NCBI RefSeq assembly: GCF_021533195.1
Contig: NZ_JAJNKB010000003.1
Coordinates: 645,001-709,000 of the forward strand
Direction of reading: 5' to 3'
Source of the DNA: Portibacter marinus
GTDB taxonomy: Bacteria; Bacteroidota; Bacteroidia; Chitinophagales; Saprospiraceae
Length of the DNA stretch: 64,000 nt
Shown: piece by piece, positions 41,602 through 51,128 of the stretch
How the letters are laid out: each line of letters opens with the position of its first letter
Numbering within the stretch: position 1 is the stretch's first letter
Notes under the pieces: generated by a model
What the model was told of the DNA's origin: nothing
What the model saw: only the letters and a program-made list of their open reading frames with translations
Database searches by the model: none
Translations under genes and position numbers: made by a program

Positions 41602-42774
41602 ATGAGGAATTTGCTTAAATATATGTTTGCCGGGATTTTGGGAGGATTGATTGTTCTAGGTGGATTTTCACTAATACAGGAGGAAGTCAGTTTTGATCAG
41701 AATTATGCCCAGCAAGTAAATTTAAGCCCTGTAACGAAATTTGCAGGAGTAGCTCCTCAACTTGATTTCATAGAAGCTTCTGAGAAATCAATGAAAGTGG
41801 TGGTACATATTTCGGCAGAGGAAAGTGAATTGTTGGCACAAAAGAGAATTCAGGAACAACGTGAAAAGAGACAATCCCCATTTGATTTTTTCAGTATAGA
41901 TGATTTTTTTGGAGGTGCAATGGGCTCACCGTTTTACCAACAAAGAGGTTCTGGTTCGGGTGTAATTATTAGTGAGGATGGATACATCGTCACTAACAAC
42001 CATGTGGTAGGTTTTGCTGATAATATCAAGGTTACGCTACAAGATGGTAAAGAATATAAAGCAGAAAAAATTGGCACAGATCCGAGTACTGATTTGGCTG
42101 TCATTAAGATAGAGGAAAGAGGACTTCCCATTCTGAAATTGGCGGATTCCGATCAATGTAAAGTGGGAGAGTGGGTTCTGGCAGTAGGAAACCCATTTGA
42201 TTACCTGACCTCTACGGTAACCGCTGGTATTATTAGTGCCAAAGGAAGAGATATAGACATTATTAAGGGTCAAAAATCCATAGAAGAATTTATTCAGACA
42301 GATGCAGCAATTAATCCAGGAAATTCTGGAGGTGCATTGGTAAATGTAAATGGCGAATTACTTGGAATAAATACTGCTATTGCAACACCCACAGGTACTT
42401 ACGCTGGTTATTCATTTGCCATTCCGGCTAACTTGGTGAAGCTGATCGTAGACGAGATCATTGCCAACGGAGATATCGAAAGAGCTAATTTGGGAGTTGC
42501 TGGCTACGATGTAGATGAAGAATTGGTAAAGGACAATGACCTAAAAGTCAATTCAGGATTTTATGTTGCGCAAGTTGTAGATGGCAGCGCAGCTCAATTT
42601 TCAGGAGTTGTTGTAGGTGATATTATTACTGAATTAGATGGAGAGAAAATTGAAAATTTTGAAGATTTAAAAGAAGCTTTGAAGTTCACAAAAGTTGGTG
42701 ACAACATTAGGGTGAAGGTCAATAGAAATGGTACTGACAAGACATTTAACATTAGATTAAAGAGAGGGCTGTAA
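41602..42774 (+). CDS. DegP/HtrA-type periplasmic serine protease
   Basis: The protein has 390 residues from the ATG at 41602. The TTG at 41536 would add 22 non-signal residues, so the ATG is chosen. An N-terminal membrane anchor or signal (MRNLLKYMFAGILGGLIVLGG) is followed by the trypsin-like domain with H134 (NNHVV), D164 (STDLAVI) and S242 (NPGNSGGAL). One PDZ domain follows (about 285-380: GFYVAQVVDGSAAQFSGVVVGDIITELDG). A linker (residues 55-110) is rich in charged residues. One PDZ rather than two makes it DegS-like in layout, with a DegP-like linker. It degrades or refolds envelope proteins; the ECF sigma operon upstream suggests stress control. Confidence 0.9.
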   Translation: MRNLLKYMFAGILGGLIVLGGFSLIQEEVSFDQNYAQQVNLSPVTKFAGVAPQLDFIEASEKSMKVVVHISAEESELLAQKRIQEQREKRQSPFDFFSIDDFFGGAMGSPFYQQRGSGSGVIISEDGYIVTNNHVVGFADNIKVTLQDGKEYKAEKIGTDPSTDLAVIKIEERGLPILKLADSDQCKVGEWVLAVGNPFDYLTSTVTAGIISAKGRDIDIIKGQKSIEEFIQTDAAINPGNSGGALVNVNGELLGINTAIATPTGTYAGYSFAIPANLVKLIVDEIIANGDIERANLGVAGYDVDEELVKDNDLKVNSGFYVAQVVDGSAAQFSGVVVGDIITELDGEKIENFEDLKEALKFTKVGDNIRVKVNRNGTDKTFNIRLKRGL

Positions 42775-42847
42775 CAAAATGCCTTTGAAACGTGTTATAT
42801 AAATATAGAAGTTTAAGATAAAGTTGGTTTTTCGTTTTGTTTTGATG

Positions 42848-42879
42848 CGTCTGCTCTTCCCAGGAGCAGGCGTTTTTTT
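42848..42879 (+). terminator. Intrinsic terminator after the HtrA-type gene
   Basis: A 9-bp stem, CGTCTGCTC / GAGCAGGCG (42848-42856 and 42864-42872, one G-T pair), with a 7-nt loop and seven T residues at 42873-42879. It is 74 bp after the stop. Confidence 0.9.
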
Positions 42880-42913
42880 ATGTGCACATCACTTATTTTG
42901 CTAACTTTCGATA

Positions 42914-43603
42914 ATGATCAGAAAGTTAGGTGAGCTTTTCAACGCGATTTATCCCGAATTGTGCGTTGCTTGTGATGAAAGATATCCCGTCGACGGATCA
43001 TGCTTTTGTTTTCATTGTCATTCCGAACTGCCATTTACCAATTTTCATCTAGAGCATGATAATGTGGTAGAAAAGTATTTTTGGGGTAGATTAATGATTG
43101 AAAAGGCTACCGCCCTGTTCTATTTTCAAAAAGGAGAGGTTGTTCAGGAGATGATGCATCGATTAAAATACAAGAATGAGGGCTTTATAGGTAAATCACT
43201 CGGGATTCATTTTGCACAAGTGCTAAATGAATCGGATTTTATGGATGAAATTGATTTGATCATACCCATCCCGATTCATCCATCCAAAAGAAAGACGAGG
43301 AACTACAATCAAAGCGCTTTAATAGCTGAAGGTATATCCCTGATAACAGGGATTCCATTCTATGAAAATATCCTTGTGAAACATCGAAAATCTCCTTCTC
43401 AGACACTAAAGTCCAGGGAAGAACGAATTTTAAACCTCATGAATACCTTGAAGGTAAATCAAAGTGATCTTATTCAGGATAGGAACGTACTAATCGTAGA
43501 TGACATTCTCACTACAGGTGCCACCATAGAAGCAGCCTGTTCGCTCTTGTCAGGATACAATTGTAAATTAAGTGTGGCTGTTGTGGCTGTTGGAAAATAT
43601 TAA
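42914..43603 (+). CDS. ComF-family phosphoribosyltransferase-like protein
   Basis: A 229-residue protein. The N-terminal zinc-finger-like cysteines are at LCVACDERYPVDGSCFCFHC. The C-terminal type I phosphoribosyltransferase domain has LIIPIPIHPSKRKTRNYNQSALIAEG and the PRPP loop NVLIVDDILTTGATIEA. ComF homologues act in DNA uptake for transformation; members outside naturally competent species have uncertain roles. It starts 35 bp after the HtrA terminator and is followed 2 bp later by the MFS gene, suggesting co-transcription of those two. Confidence 0.88.
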   Translation: MIRKLGELFNAIYPELCVACDERYPVDGSCFCFHCHSELPFTNFHLEHDNVVEKYFWGRLMIEKATALFYFQKGEVVQEMMHRLKYKNEGFIGKSLGIHFAQVLNESDFMDEIDLIIPIPIHPSKRKTRNYNQSALIAEGISLITGIPFYENILVKHRKSPSQTLKSREERILNLMNTLKVNQSDLIQDRNVLIVDDILTTGATIEAACSLLSGYNCKLSVAVVAVGKY

Positions 43604-43605
43604 AA

Positions 43606-44724
43606 ATGAACTATCGCTGGGCAGTAAACCTTTTTTTTCTGGTAAACGGTTTCGGTTATGCAAGCTGGGCGGCCAGAATTCCTGCTTTGCAAGAAAAATT
43701 TGATTTAAGCAATAGCAACCTTGGAATTCTTTTACTTGCACATTCTATCGGAGCATTCATTGCCATGCCTTTGACTGGATTCTTGATTTCTAAGTATACC
43801 AGTCGAACGGTTACCATGATATCAGGACTCATTTTCCCATTATTTTTATTGGCCATTCCCTGGATGACTGGTTACTACACTTTATTGATACCCTTTCTTC
43901 TCATGGGCAGTACCACGGGAATGATGGATGTGGCCATGAACGCACAGGCAGTTGAAGTGGAGATGTTATCTAAAAAACCGATTATGACCATGTTTCATGC
44001 CATGTTTAGTATTGGAATGGTCATCGGTGGTTTGGTAGGAAGTTTTGCTATCAACATGGACCTCACCATGATTTCGCACTTCACAGCAGTGGTCATCACG
44101 TCTTTATTGGTGATTAGCATTTCTTCGATATATTTATATCCAGACCAATCTGAATTTAACCACGACGACCCCATATTTGTTTTGCCTAAAGGCCCTCTAA
44201 TTATTCTGGGTGTTATTGCTTTTTGCTGCATGATGGGAGAAGGTGCAATCGCAGACTGGAGTACCATTTACATGAAGAAGATCGTCCAGTCACAAGAATT
44301 TCTTTACGCTATGGGATTAACGGCGTTCGCAGCCATGATGACAGCTGGAAGATTAGTGGGCGATAGAGGAAGGTCAATGATCGGCGATCGGCTGATGTTA
44401 TTATCTGGTGGACTCATGTCTCTGCTCGGAATTGGATTGGTGCTGATCACAGACTTTCCTTACATTGTCATATTGGGCTTTGCTCTTGTAGGACTTGGCT
44501 TATCCAATATTGTTCCGATAGTTTATTCCCTTGCAGGAAAGATGAAAGGAATTAAGCCTGGTGTTGGAATTGCCATGGCCACAACAATCGGATATAGTGG
44601 ATTTATGATTGGTCCACCATTAATTGGTTTTGTGGCAGATGCTACATCGCTATACTACGGTATGATGCTTTTGGCCGTTTTATTCTTAGTGATGTTCTTG
44701 CTGATTCAAATGAAAAAGTTGTAG
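43606..44724 (+). CDS. Major facilitator superfamily transporter
   Basis: A 372-residue inner-membrane protein with about twelve helices. It begins RWAVNLFFLVNGFGYASWAARIPALQEKFDLSN, characteristic of the YbjJ-like MFS branch, and contains the loop 2-3 motif IGAFIAMPLTGFLISKYTSR and the central NAQAVEVE. The substrate is unknown. It lies 2 bp after the comF-type gene and is followed by an exported hypothetical protein. Confidence 0.85.
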   Translation: MNYRWAVNLFFLVNGFGYASWAARIPALQEKFDLSNSNLGILLLAHSIGAFIAMPLTGFLISKYTSRTVTMISGLIFPLFLLAIPWMTGYYTLLIPFLLMGSTTGMMDVAMNAQAVEVEMLSKKPIMTMFHAMFSIGMVIGGLVGSFAINMDLTMISHFTAVVITSLLVISISSIYLYPDQSEFNHDDPIFVLPKGPLIILGVIAFCCMMGEGAIADWSTIYMKKIVQSQEFLYAMGLTAFAAMMTAGRLVGDRGRSMIGDRLMLLSGGLMSLLGIGLVLITDFPYIVILGFALVGLGLSNIVPIVYSLAGKMKGIKPGVGIAMATTIGYSGFMIGPPLIGFVADATSLYYGMMLLAVLFLVMFLLIQMKKL

Positions 44725-44775
44725 AATATTTAAATCTAAATGATCATTCAATATCTTTATCATAAACTATCCTGT

Positions 44776-45276
44776 ATGAAATACCTGGTACTTTTACTTT
44801 TGATGGTCTTTTGCTTTGCAGGGTCTGCACAGGTTTATCTCCAACTAGAAATCTTTAACGATCCCAAAGCATTGAAATATTCCGTTGGAGATCATATTAC
44901 TTATCAAACTTACTATGATCCAGGTCAATGGAACAGAGGCGAGATCCAAGAAATTATGGTCAAGGAAAATACCATCGTGCTGGACAATGCCATTCTGAGG
45001 TTAGAGGACGCCACAGGCTTTATGCTTTACAGAAATTCGGTAAAATACCTGGGAGGCACTATGCAAACATTCGGGATTATTTGGCTTGCTCAGGGTGCCA
45101 TTGCGGCAACCTTTGGTAGAAATACGAGTTGGAAAACAGTACTAGGGATAGGTGGAGGCTCGTGGGTAGGAGGATGGTTATTTCGAAAACTTTTCTACAA
45201 GATACCCATCAACTTAAATGAAAAAAACAGATTGAGAATTATTGACACCAGATTTTCTATCCCTGATAAGTCCTAA
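44776..45276 (+). CDS. Exported hypothetical protein
   Basis: The protein has 166 residues from the ATG at 44776. The earlier in-frame ATG (44740) adds twelve residues ahead of a good signal peptide (MKYLVLLLLMVFCFAGSAQ) and is less likely. The mature part shows VGDHITYQTYYDPGQWNRGEIQEI and later GGGSWVGGWLFRKLFYKIPI, where a hydrophobic glycine-rich helix may form a membrane segment. No family is recognised. Its 3' end overlaps the convergent aroQ gene by 20 bp. Confidence 0.6.
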   Translation: MKYLVLLLLMVFCFAGSAQVYLQLEIFNDPKALKYSVGDHITYQTYYDPGQWNRGEIQEIMVKENTIVLDNAILRLEDATGFMLYRNSVKYLGGTMQTFGIIWLAQGAIAATFGRNTSWKTVLGIGGGSWVGGWLFRKLFYKIPINLNEKNRLRIIDTRFSIPDKS

Positions 45277-45682
45277 GAAACTCAATCGCCTGAGCATATC
45301 CTTCTAAACCCTGACCAACTATGGTATGCACACACCCCTGTTCTAAAAAAGAATGATGTCTGATTTTCTCTCTCTCGTAGACATTGGAAATATGAACCTC
45401 TACAACAGGAGCTTCTATCCCTTTGATGGCGTCTCCAAGTGCCAATGAAGTGTGAGTTAAAGCACCTGCATTTAAAATAATTCCACCTTCGGAAAAACCA
45501 TGTTCATGCAGATAATCTAAGAGAGCCCCCTCGTGATTAGACTGAAAATAATGCAATTCATCTTCAAGATAATGTGCTTCCAGTGTTTCGAAATAATCTT
45601 CGAGACTTTGATTTCCATAGATTTCAGGTTCCCTTCTTCCCACAAGATTGAGATTCGGGCCATTGACAATGTGAATCTTCAC
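45257..45682 (-). CDS. aroQ: Type II 3-dehydroquinate dehydratase
   Basis: A 141-residue dodecameric enzyme of the shikimate pathway (dehydroquinate to dehydroshikimate). Type II landmarks are IHIVNGPNLNLVGRREPEIYG (catalytic Tyr22, Arg in GRREPEIYG), SNHEGALLDYLH, IILNAGALTHTS (Asn71), VEVHISNV (His97) and the closing Arg108. The GTG start codon at 45682 directly follows the recQ stop codon on the minus strand, with no base between, so translation is coupled. The 3' end overlaps the hypothetical gene on the opposite strand. Confidence 0.93.
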   Translation of the reverse strand: MKIHIVNGPNLNLVGRREPEIYGNQSLEDYFETLEAHYLEDELHYFQSNHEGALLDYLHEHGFSEGGIILNAGALTHTSLALGDAIKGIEAPVVEVHISNVYEREKIRHHSFLEQGCVHTIVGQGLEGYAQAIEFLRTYQG

Positions 45683-47881
45683 TTAGATAGCGTTTTCAGA
45701 AAGATATTTTAATCGGACGATTTCTATTTCCTCTCTGGTGATATCCTCGTCATCAATTACTCTGATCGCTTCATCCACGTCATCTGATTCCGCCTCATCA
45801 AAATAATCTTCTATTTCTTCGACGATGTCTTCATCAATGTTCTCTTCGATGTAGTAGTCCAAGTTCAGCTTGGTACCAGAAGAAACAATAATATACATTT
45901 CCTGAAGAAGTTCGTCTATAGAAAGTTTGATCGAGTCCGCAATCTCTTCCAGATTGAATTTTTTATCAATACCCTGAATGATAGTGACTTTATCTCTGGA
46001 CTTATTAGCAACTTGTTTGACCACAAAATCCTGTGGTCGCTCAATATCATTTTCCTCCACATAATCCTTAATCAGCTCAATAAACGGCGCGCCATATCTT
46101 TTGGCTTTACCTAAACTGACCCCTGAAATATTGATCATATCATCCATGGAAATAGGATAATGTGTGGCCATTTCGCTAAGAGAAGGATCAAAAAATATAA
46201 CCCATGGTTTAACGCCTTGCTTCTTAGCTTCTCTTAGCCTAAGTTCTTTAAGCATCTTCAGTAACTGATTATCCAATGCCGACCCACCACTTGTATTGAC
46301 TACTGTCTCATCTTCTAGCTCTTCGTAATCATGATTGATAGGAATCTTAATATCACTTGGACTGATGATAAATCTTCTTCCTTTATCTGATAGTTTCAAT
46401 ACGCCATATTCCTCAATTTCCTTATAGGCCAGATCATTAAGTAATGCTTGTCTGAATAGTGAGTAGATGAACAACTCATCTTTTTCCTTCAGTGCTCCGA
46501 AAAATTTACGTGTATCATAGCGGAAATCTTTCAACTCCTTTGTAGCTCTTCCTATGGCAAACTCTACGAGTAACTTAATGGTATGTTTTTCATTGAGTTC
46601 CTCAATGATTTGCAAAGCAGTCTGCATTTCTTTTTTAACCGAAACTTTTGGCTTTGGGTTTTTACAATTGTCACAAAGATCGTCACATTGATCAGCTTCG
46701 AAATCTTCACCGAAGTAATGTAATAAGAATGTTCTTCTACATGACCCTGTTTCACAGTAGGCAATGATTTCTTCAAGTAATTGCGCTCCCATTTCCCGCT
46801 CAGCAACAGGTTTGTCTCTTAAAAACTTCTCTAGCTTGTTAATATCTTTATGCGAGTAGTAAGCAATGCACTTACTCAACATGCCATCTCTACCGGCTCT
46901 TCCCGTTTCCTGATAATAATTTTCTATGCTTTTAGCGATGTCATAATGTATGACAAATCTCACATCCGGTTTATCGATGCCCATACCGAAAGCAATAGTT
47001 GCACAAATGACATCGATTTCTTCCATTAAAAAATCATCCTGGACCTGAGATCTGGTTTTAGCGTCCAAACCTGCGTGGTACGGTGCTGCTTTCACTCCAT
47101 TAATGCTTAATACCTGCGCTATTTCTTCAGTCGATTTTCTGGATTGAACATAGATAATTCCGGATTGACCAGGCATACTCTTGACGGTCTGAACAATGCT
47201 TTTGATGGTCTGTTCCTTATTACTTTTAGGCCTGATCTCATAAAAGAGGTTGTCTCTATTGAATGAACTCACGTACTTATGTGGATTCTCCATTCCCAGA
47301 ATCTTGACAATATCACTTTGCACTTTGGGAGTTGCCGTCGCTGTCAATGCAATAATGGGTATATTATGCCCAATCGCATCAATCATCACCTTGATTCTTC
47401 GATACTCCGGTCTGAAATCATGCCCCCATTCTGAAATACAGTGAGCCTCATCCACCGCTACAAAGGAGATATCCACATTTCTAAAAAACTCAATGTTTTC
47501 ATCTTTCGTCAAGGTCTCCGGTGCAATGAATAAGAGCTTGGTATGACCATTGACAATATCCTCTTTGACCTCTTTTATCTGGGTTTTATTCAAAGAAGAA
47601 TTAAGAAAATGGGCAATATTATCTTGCTGACTATACCCTCTAATCGAATCTACCTGATTTTTCATCAGGGCTATCAACGGACTGATAACTAATGCTGTTC
47701 CATCCATTATCAATGCGGGCAACTGGTAGCAAAGGGATTTACCCCCTCCAGTCGGCATGATCACAAATGTGTCTTCTTTATCTAATACGCTTTGGATGAT
47801 CTCTTCCTGAGTGTCTTTAAAACCATCAAATCCAAAATATTGTTGAAGGGCACCATGGAGGTCTACACTTTGTGTTAACAT
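45683..47881 (-). CDS. recQ: ATP-dependent DNA helicase RecQ
   Basis: A 732-residue superfamily 2 helicase. The motifs are PTGGGKSLCYQLPA (Walker A), LFIAPETL, AVDEAHCISEWGHDFR (II and the aromatic loop), ALTATAT, and GRAGRDG (VI). The zinc-binding RQC region has CETGSCRR and CDDLCDNC. An HRDC domain follows (LLKMLKELRLREAKKQGVKPWVIF). The last 120 residues are acidic. It resolves recombination and replication intermediates, moving 3'-5'. Standing divergent from kdsD is a common arrangement in this phylum. Confidence 0.95.
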   Translation of the reverse strand: MLTQSVDLHGALQQYFGFDGFKDTQEEIIQSVLDKEDTFVIMPTGGGKSLCYQLPALIMDGTALVISPLIALMKNQVDSIRGYSQQDNIAHFLNSSLNKTQIKEVKEDIVNGHTKLLFIAPETLTKDENIEFFRNVDISFVAVDEAHCISEWGHDFRPEYRRIKVMIDAIGHNIPIIALTATATPKVQSDIVKILGMENPHKYVSSFNRDNLFYEIRPKSNKEQTIKSIVQTVKSMPGQSGIIYVQSRKSTEEIAQVLSINGVKAAPYHAGLDAKTRSQVQDDFLMEEIDVICATIAFGMGIDKPDVRFVIHYDIAKSIENYYQETGRAGRDGMLSKCIAYYSHKDINKLEKFLRDKPVAEREMGAQLLEEIIAYCETGSCRRTFLLHYFGEDFEADQCDDLCDNCKNPKPKVSVKKEMQTALQIIEELNEKHTIKLLVEFAIGRATKELKDFRYDTRKFFGALKEKDELFIYSLFRQALLNDLAYKEIEEYGVLKLSDKGRRFIISPSDIKIPINHDYEELEDETVVNTSGGSALDNQLLKMLKELRLREAKKQGVKPWVIFFDPSLSEMATHYPISMDDMINISGVSLGKAKRYGAPFIELIKDYVEENDIERPQDFVVKQVANKSRDKVTIIQGIDKKFNLEEIADSIKLSIDELLQEMYIIVSSGTKLNLDYYIEENIDEDIVEEIEDYFDEAESDDVDEAIRVIDDEDITREEIEIVRLKYLSENAI

Positions 47882-48134
47882 AATAATTTTGTGTATGTGT
47901 TAAACATAAAAACAATTGTGATCTTGGGATCGCAGTATTATAGAAGAGAGGTTTCTTTTTATTCTCTATTATGGTTATCTACAATATACTGTTTTTTGAA
48001 CATATTTAGTATGATATCCCAAACTAAAAGTGTTGGTTCGTTGCATTAATGGTTTTTTTTACTAAGCCTTGACAAGATTCTATAATTAAGACGATTATAA
48101 ATACCTTTACCACATCATTTGTAGTGAAAATTTC

Positions 48135-49091
48135 ATGAAAGAAGACATTATTTCTATTGCCCGGAAAACAATCGATGAAGAAGCGAATACACTACAACAA
48201 TTATCTAAAAGCCTAGACCATCATTTTACTGAAATTGTTGAGATTCTTTATCAATGTAAGGGGCGCATCATCCTTACTGGGATAGGTAAAAGCGCACTTG
48301 TCGCCCAAAAAATTGTAGCTACATTAAACAGTACTGGTAGCCCATCCATTTATATGCATGCGGGAGATGCGGCACATGGTGATCTGGGTATGGTGATGCG
48401 GGACGACGTATTGGTCTGCTTTTCCAAAAGTGGTCAGACAGCAGAGCTTAAAGTAATCATCCCATTGGTGAAAGCGCAGGGCACCAAGGTAATAGGCATC
48501 TGCTCAGAAAAAAAATGCTACCTGACTGAAAATTGTGACCATCACTTAATCATTCCGATAGACCAGGAAGCAGCTCCTAATAATCTGATTCCTACTTCCA
48601 GCACTACGGCTCAAGCTGCCATCGGAGATGCTATTGCCGTTTGTCTACTTTCTTTGAGAGGGTTTAGCGACAGAGAGTATGCTAATTTCCACCCTGGTGG
48701 ATCCATAGGCAAACAACTGTTTTTGAAGGTTGAAGATATTTATAAACAGCATGAAAAGCCGAATATAGGTCCCAATGCAACCATCAGAGAAACCATATTA
48801 GAGATGACAAGTAAAAGACTCGGAGCCACTGTTATTTCAGAAAACAATCAGATTTTAGGGATTATTACGGATGGTGATCTCCGTCGAATGCTCCAATCGG
48901 AAAAAAACTTAAGCGAACTCACGGCCAAAGATGTCATGACCAGAAATCCCATTACTATTGAGCATGGCGAATTGGCTTACCAAGCATATACCATCATGCG
49001 AGAGAAAAGCATTTCGCATATTATTGTTAGCGATGAGAACCAATATAAAGGCATTCTACATTTACATGACTTTGTAAAAGAAGGTTTTTAA
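48135..49091 (+). CDS. kdsD: Arabinose-5-phosphate isomerase (KdsD/KpsF family)
   Basis: A 318-residue protein. The N-terminal SIS domain has TGIGKSALVAQKIVATLNSTGSPSIYMHAGDAAHGDLGMV and CFSKSGQTAEL. The motif NFHPGGSIGKQL precedes two CBS domains (about 205-318: ATIRETILEMTSKRLGATVI, then TAKDVMTRNPITI). It makes arabinose-5-phosphate, the first precursor of Kdo for lipopolysaccharide. The intergenic 47882-48134 with recQ holds no clear promoter: only TACCTTTA at 48102-48109, a one-mismatch -7 match. It converges with atpC, where a hairpin terminator lies. Confidence 0.92.
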   Translation: MKEDIISIARKTIDEEANTLQQLSKSLDHHFTEIVEILYQCKGRIILTGIGKSALVAQKIVATLNSTGSPSIYMHAGDAAHGDLGMVMRDDVLVCFSKSGQTAELKVIIPLVKAQGTKVIGICSEKKCYLTENCDHHLIIPIDQEAAPNNLIPTSSTTAQAAIGDAIAVCLLSLRGFSDREYANFHPGGSIGKQLFLKVEDIYKQHEKPNIGPNATIRETILEMTSKRLGATVISENNQILGIITDGDLRRMLQSEKNLSELTAKDVMTRNPITIEHGELAYQAYTIMREKSISHIIVSDENQYKGILHLHDFVKEGF

Positions 49092-49116
49092 TAAAGGTGG
49101 GTCGAAAGGGCTGGAA

Positions 49117-49148
49117 ATAAAAAAGGCTAAGTTATTAAAACTTAGCCT
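49117..49148 (-). terminator. Intrinsic terminator of atpD-atpC
   Basis: A perfect 10-bp stem, AGGCTAAGTT / AACTTAGCCT (49124-49133 and 49139-49148), with a 5-nt loop. On the minus strand it is followed by a U-tract (A-rich at 49115-49124 on the plus strand). It lies between the convergent kdsD and atpC genes. Confidence 0.85.
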
Positions 49149-49170
49149 CCCATAAGATTGAGAATTTTTT

Positions 49171-49419
49171 CTATTCTTGATAGCCCTGAATCAACAGGGA
49201 AACTTCGTCCTTTAATACCTCTATAAATCCATTTTCGATACCAAATGACATTTCACCACCCTCAGATTTCTTAATCCGCACTTTTCCTGCTTTCAAAGAA
49301 GAGACAATGGCAGCGTGACCTTTCAGTACCTCAAATTCACCAGATGTACCGGGTACTTTTACAGAGGTAATACCACCACTATAAATCTTTTTACCCGGGG
49401 TCAATACAATTAAATTCAT
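49171..49419 (-). CDS. atpC: ATP synthase F1 epsilon subunit (short form)
   Basis: An 82-residue protein with only the N-terminal beta-sandwich domain (LIVLTPGKKIYSGGITSVKVPGTSGEFEVLKGHAAIVSSLKAG). The C-terminal two-helix domain that can inhibit the enzyme in many bacteria is absent. This short form is usual in Bacteroidota. It couples the rotor to F1. It starts 2 bp after the atpD stop; the other F-type genes are not in the window. Confidence 0.92.
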   Translation of the reverse strand: MNLIVLTPGKKIYSGGITSVKVPGTSGEFEVLKGHAAIVSSLKAGKVRIKKSEGGEMSFGIENGFIEVLKDEVSLLIQGYQE

Positions 49420-49421
49420 AT

Positions 49422-50942
<1,521 letters not shown>

Positions 50943-50991
50943 TTAATTTCTTGTGATTTATTACTTTATAATAGGCTTCTCAAAATCGCTG

Positions 50992-50999
50992 CAAAGATA
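50992..50999 (-). promoter_or_regulatory. Probable -7 element of atpD-atpC
   Basis: The minus strand reads TATCTTTG (TAnnTTTG). The expected start site is near 50986, giving a leader of about 47 nt. No TTG stands at the 19-bp distance. Confidence 0.45.
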
Positions 51000-51096
51000 A
51001 CGCTTTACTATAAATGGAAGCATTACAGACCTAAAAATTTTGTAGGTTTTACAGATATTTTGAGGACTGCGAACAACCAAAATTTTATTCCTAAGC

Positions 51097-51104
51097 TATG
51101 TTTG
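51097..51104 (+). promoter_or_regulatory. Possible -7 element of the glycosyltransferase gene
   Basis: TATGTTTG at 51097-51104 matches TAnnTTTG and lies 24 bp before the ATG at 51129. It supports that ATG over the TTG at 51060, which would lie upstream of the transcript start. No -33 TTG is seen. Confidence 0.4.
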
Positions 51105-51128
51105 CATGCAAAACAAAATCAGGACATT

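Noticed and set aside
48069-48086. TTGACA and TATAAT near each other upstream of kdsD
   Set aside because: The spacing is only 6 bp, not 16-18, and this phylum does not use the sigma-70 consensus of proteobacteria.
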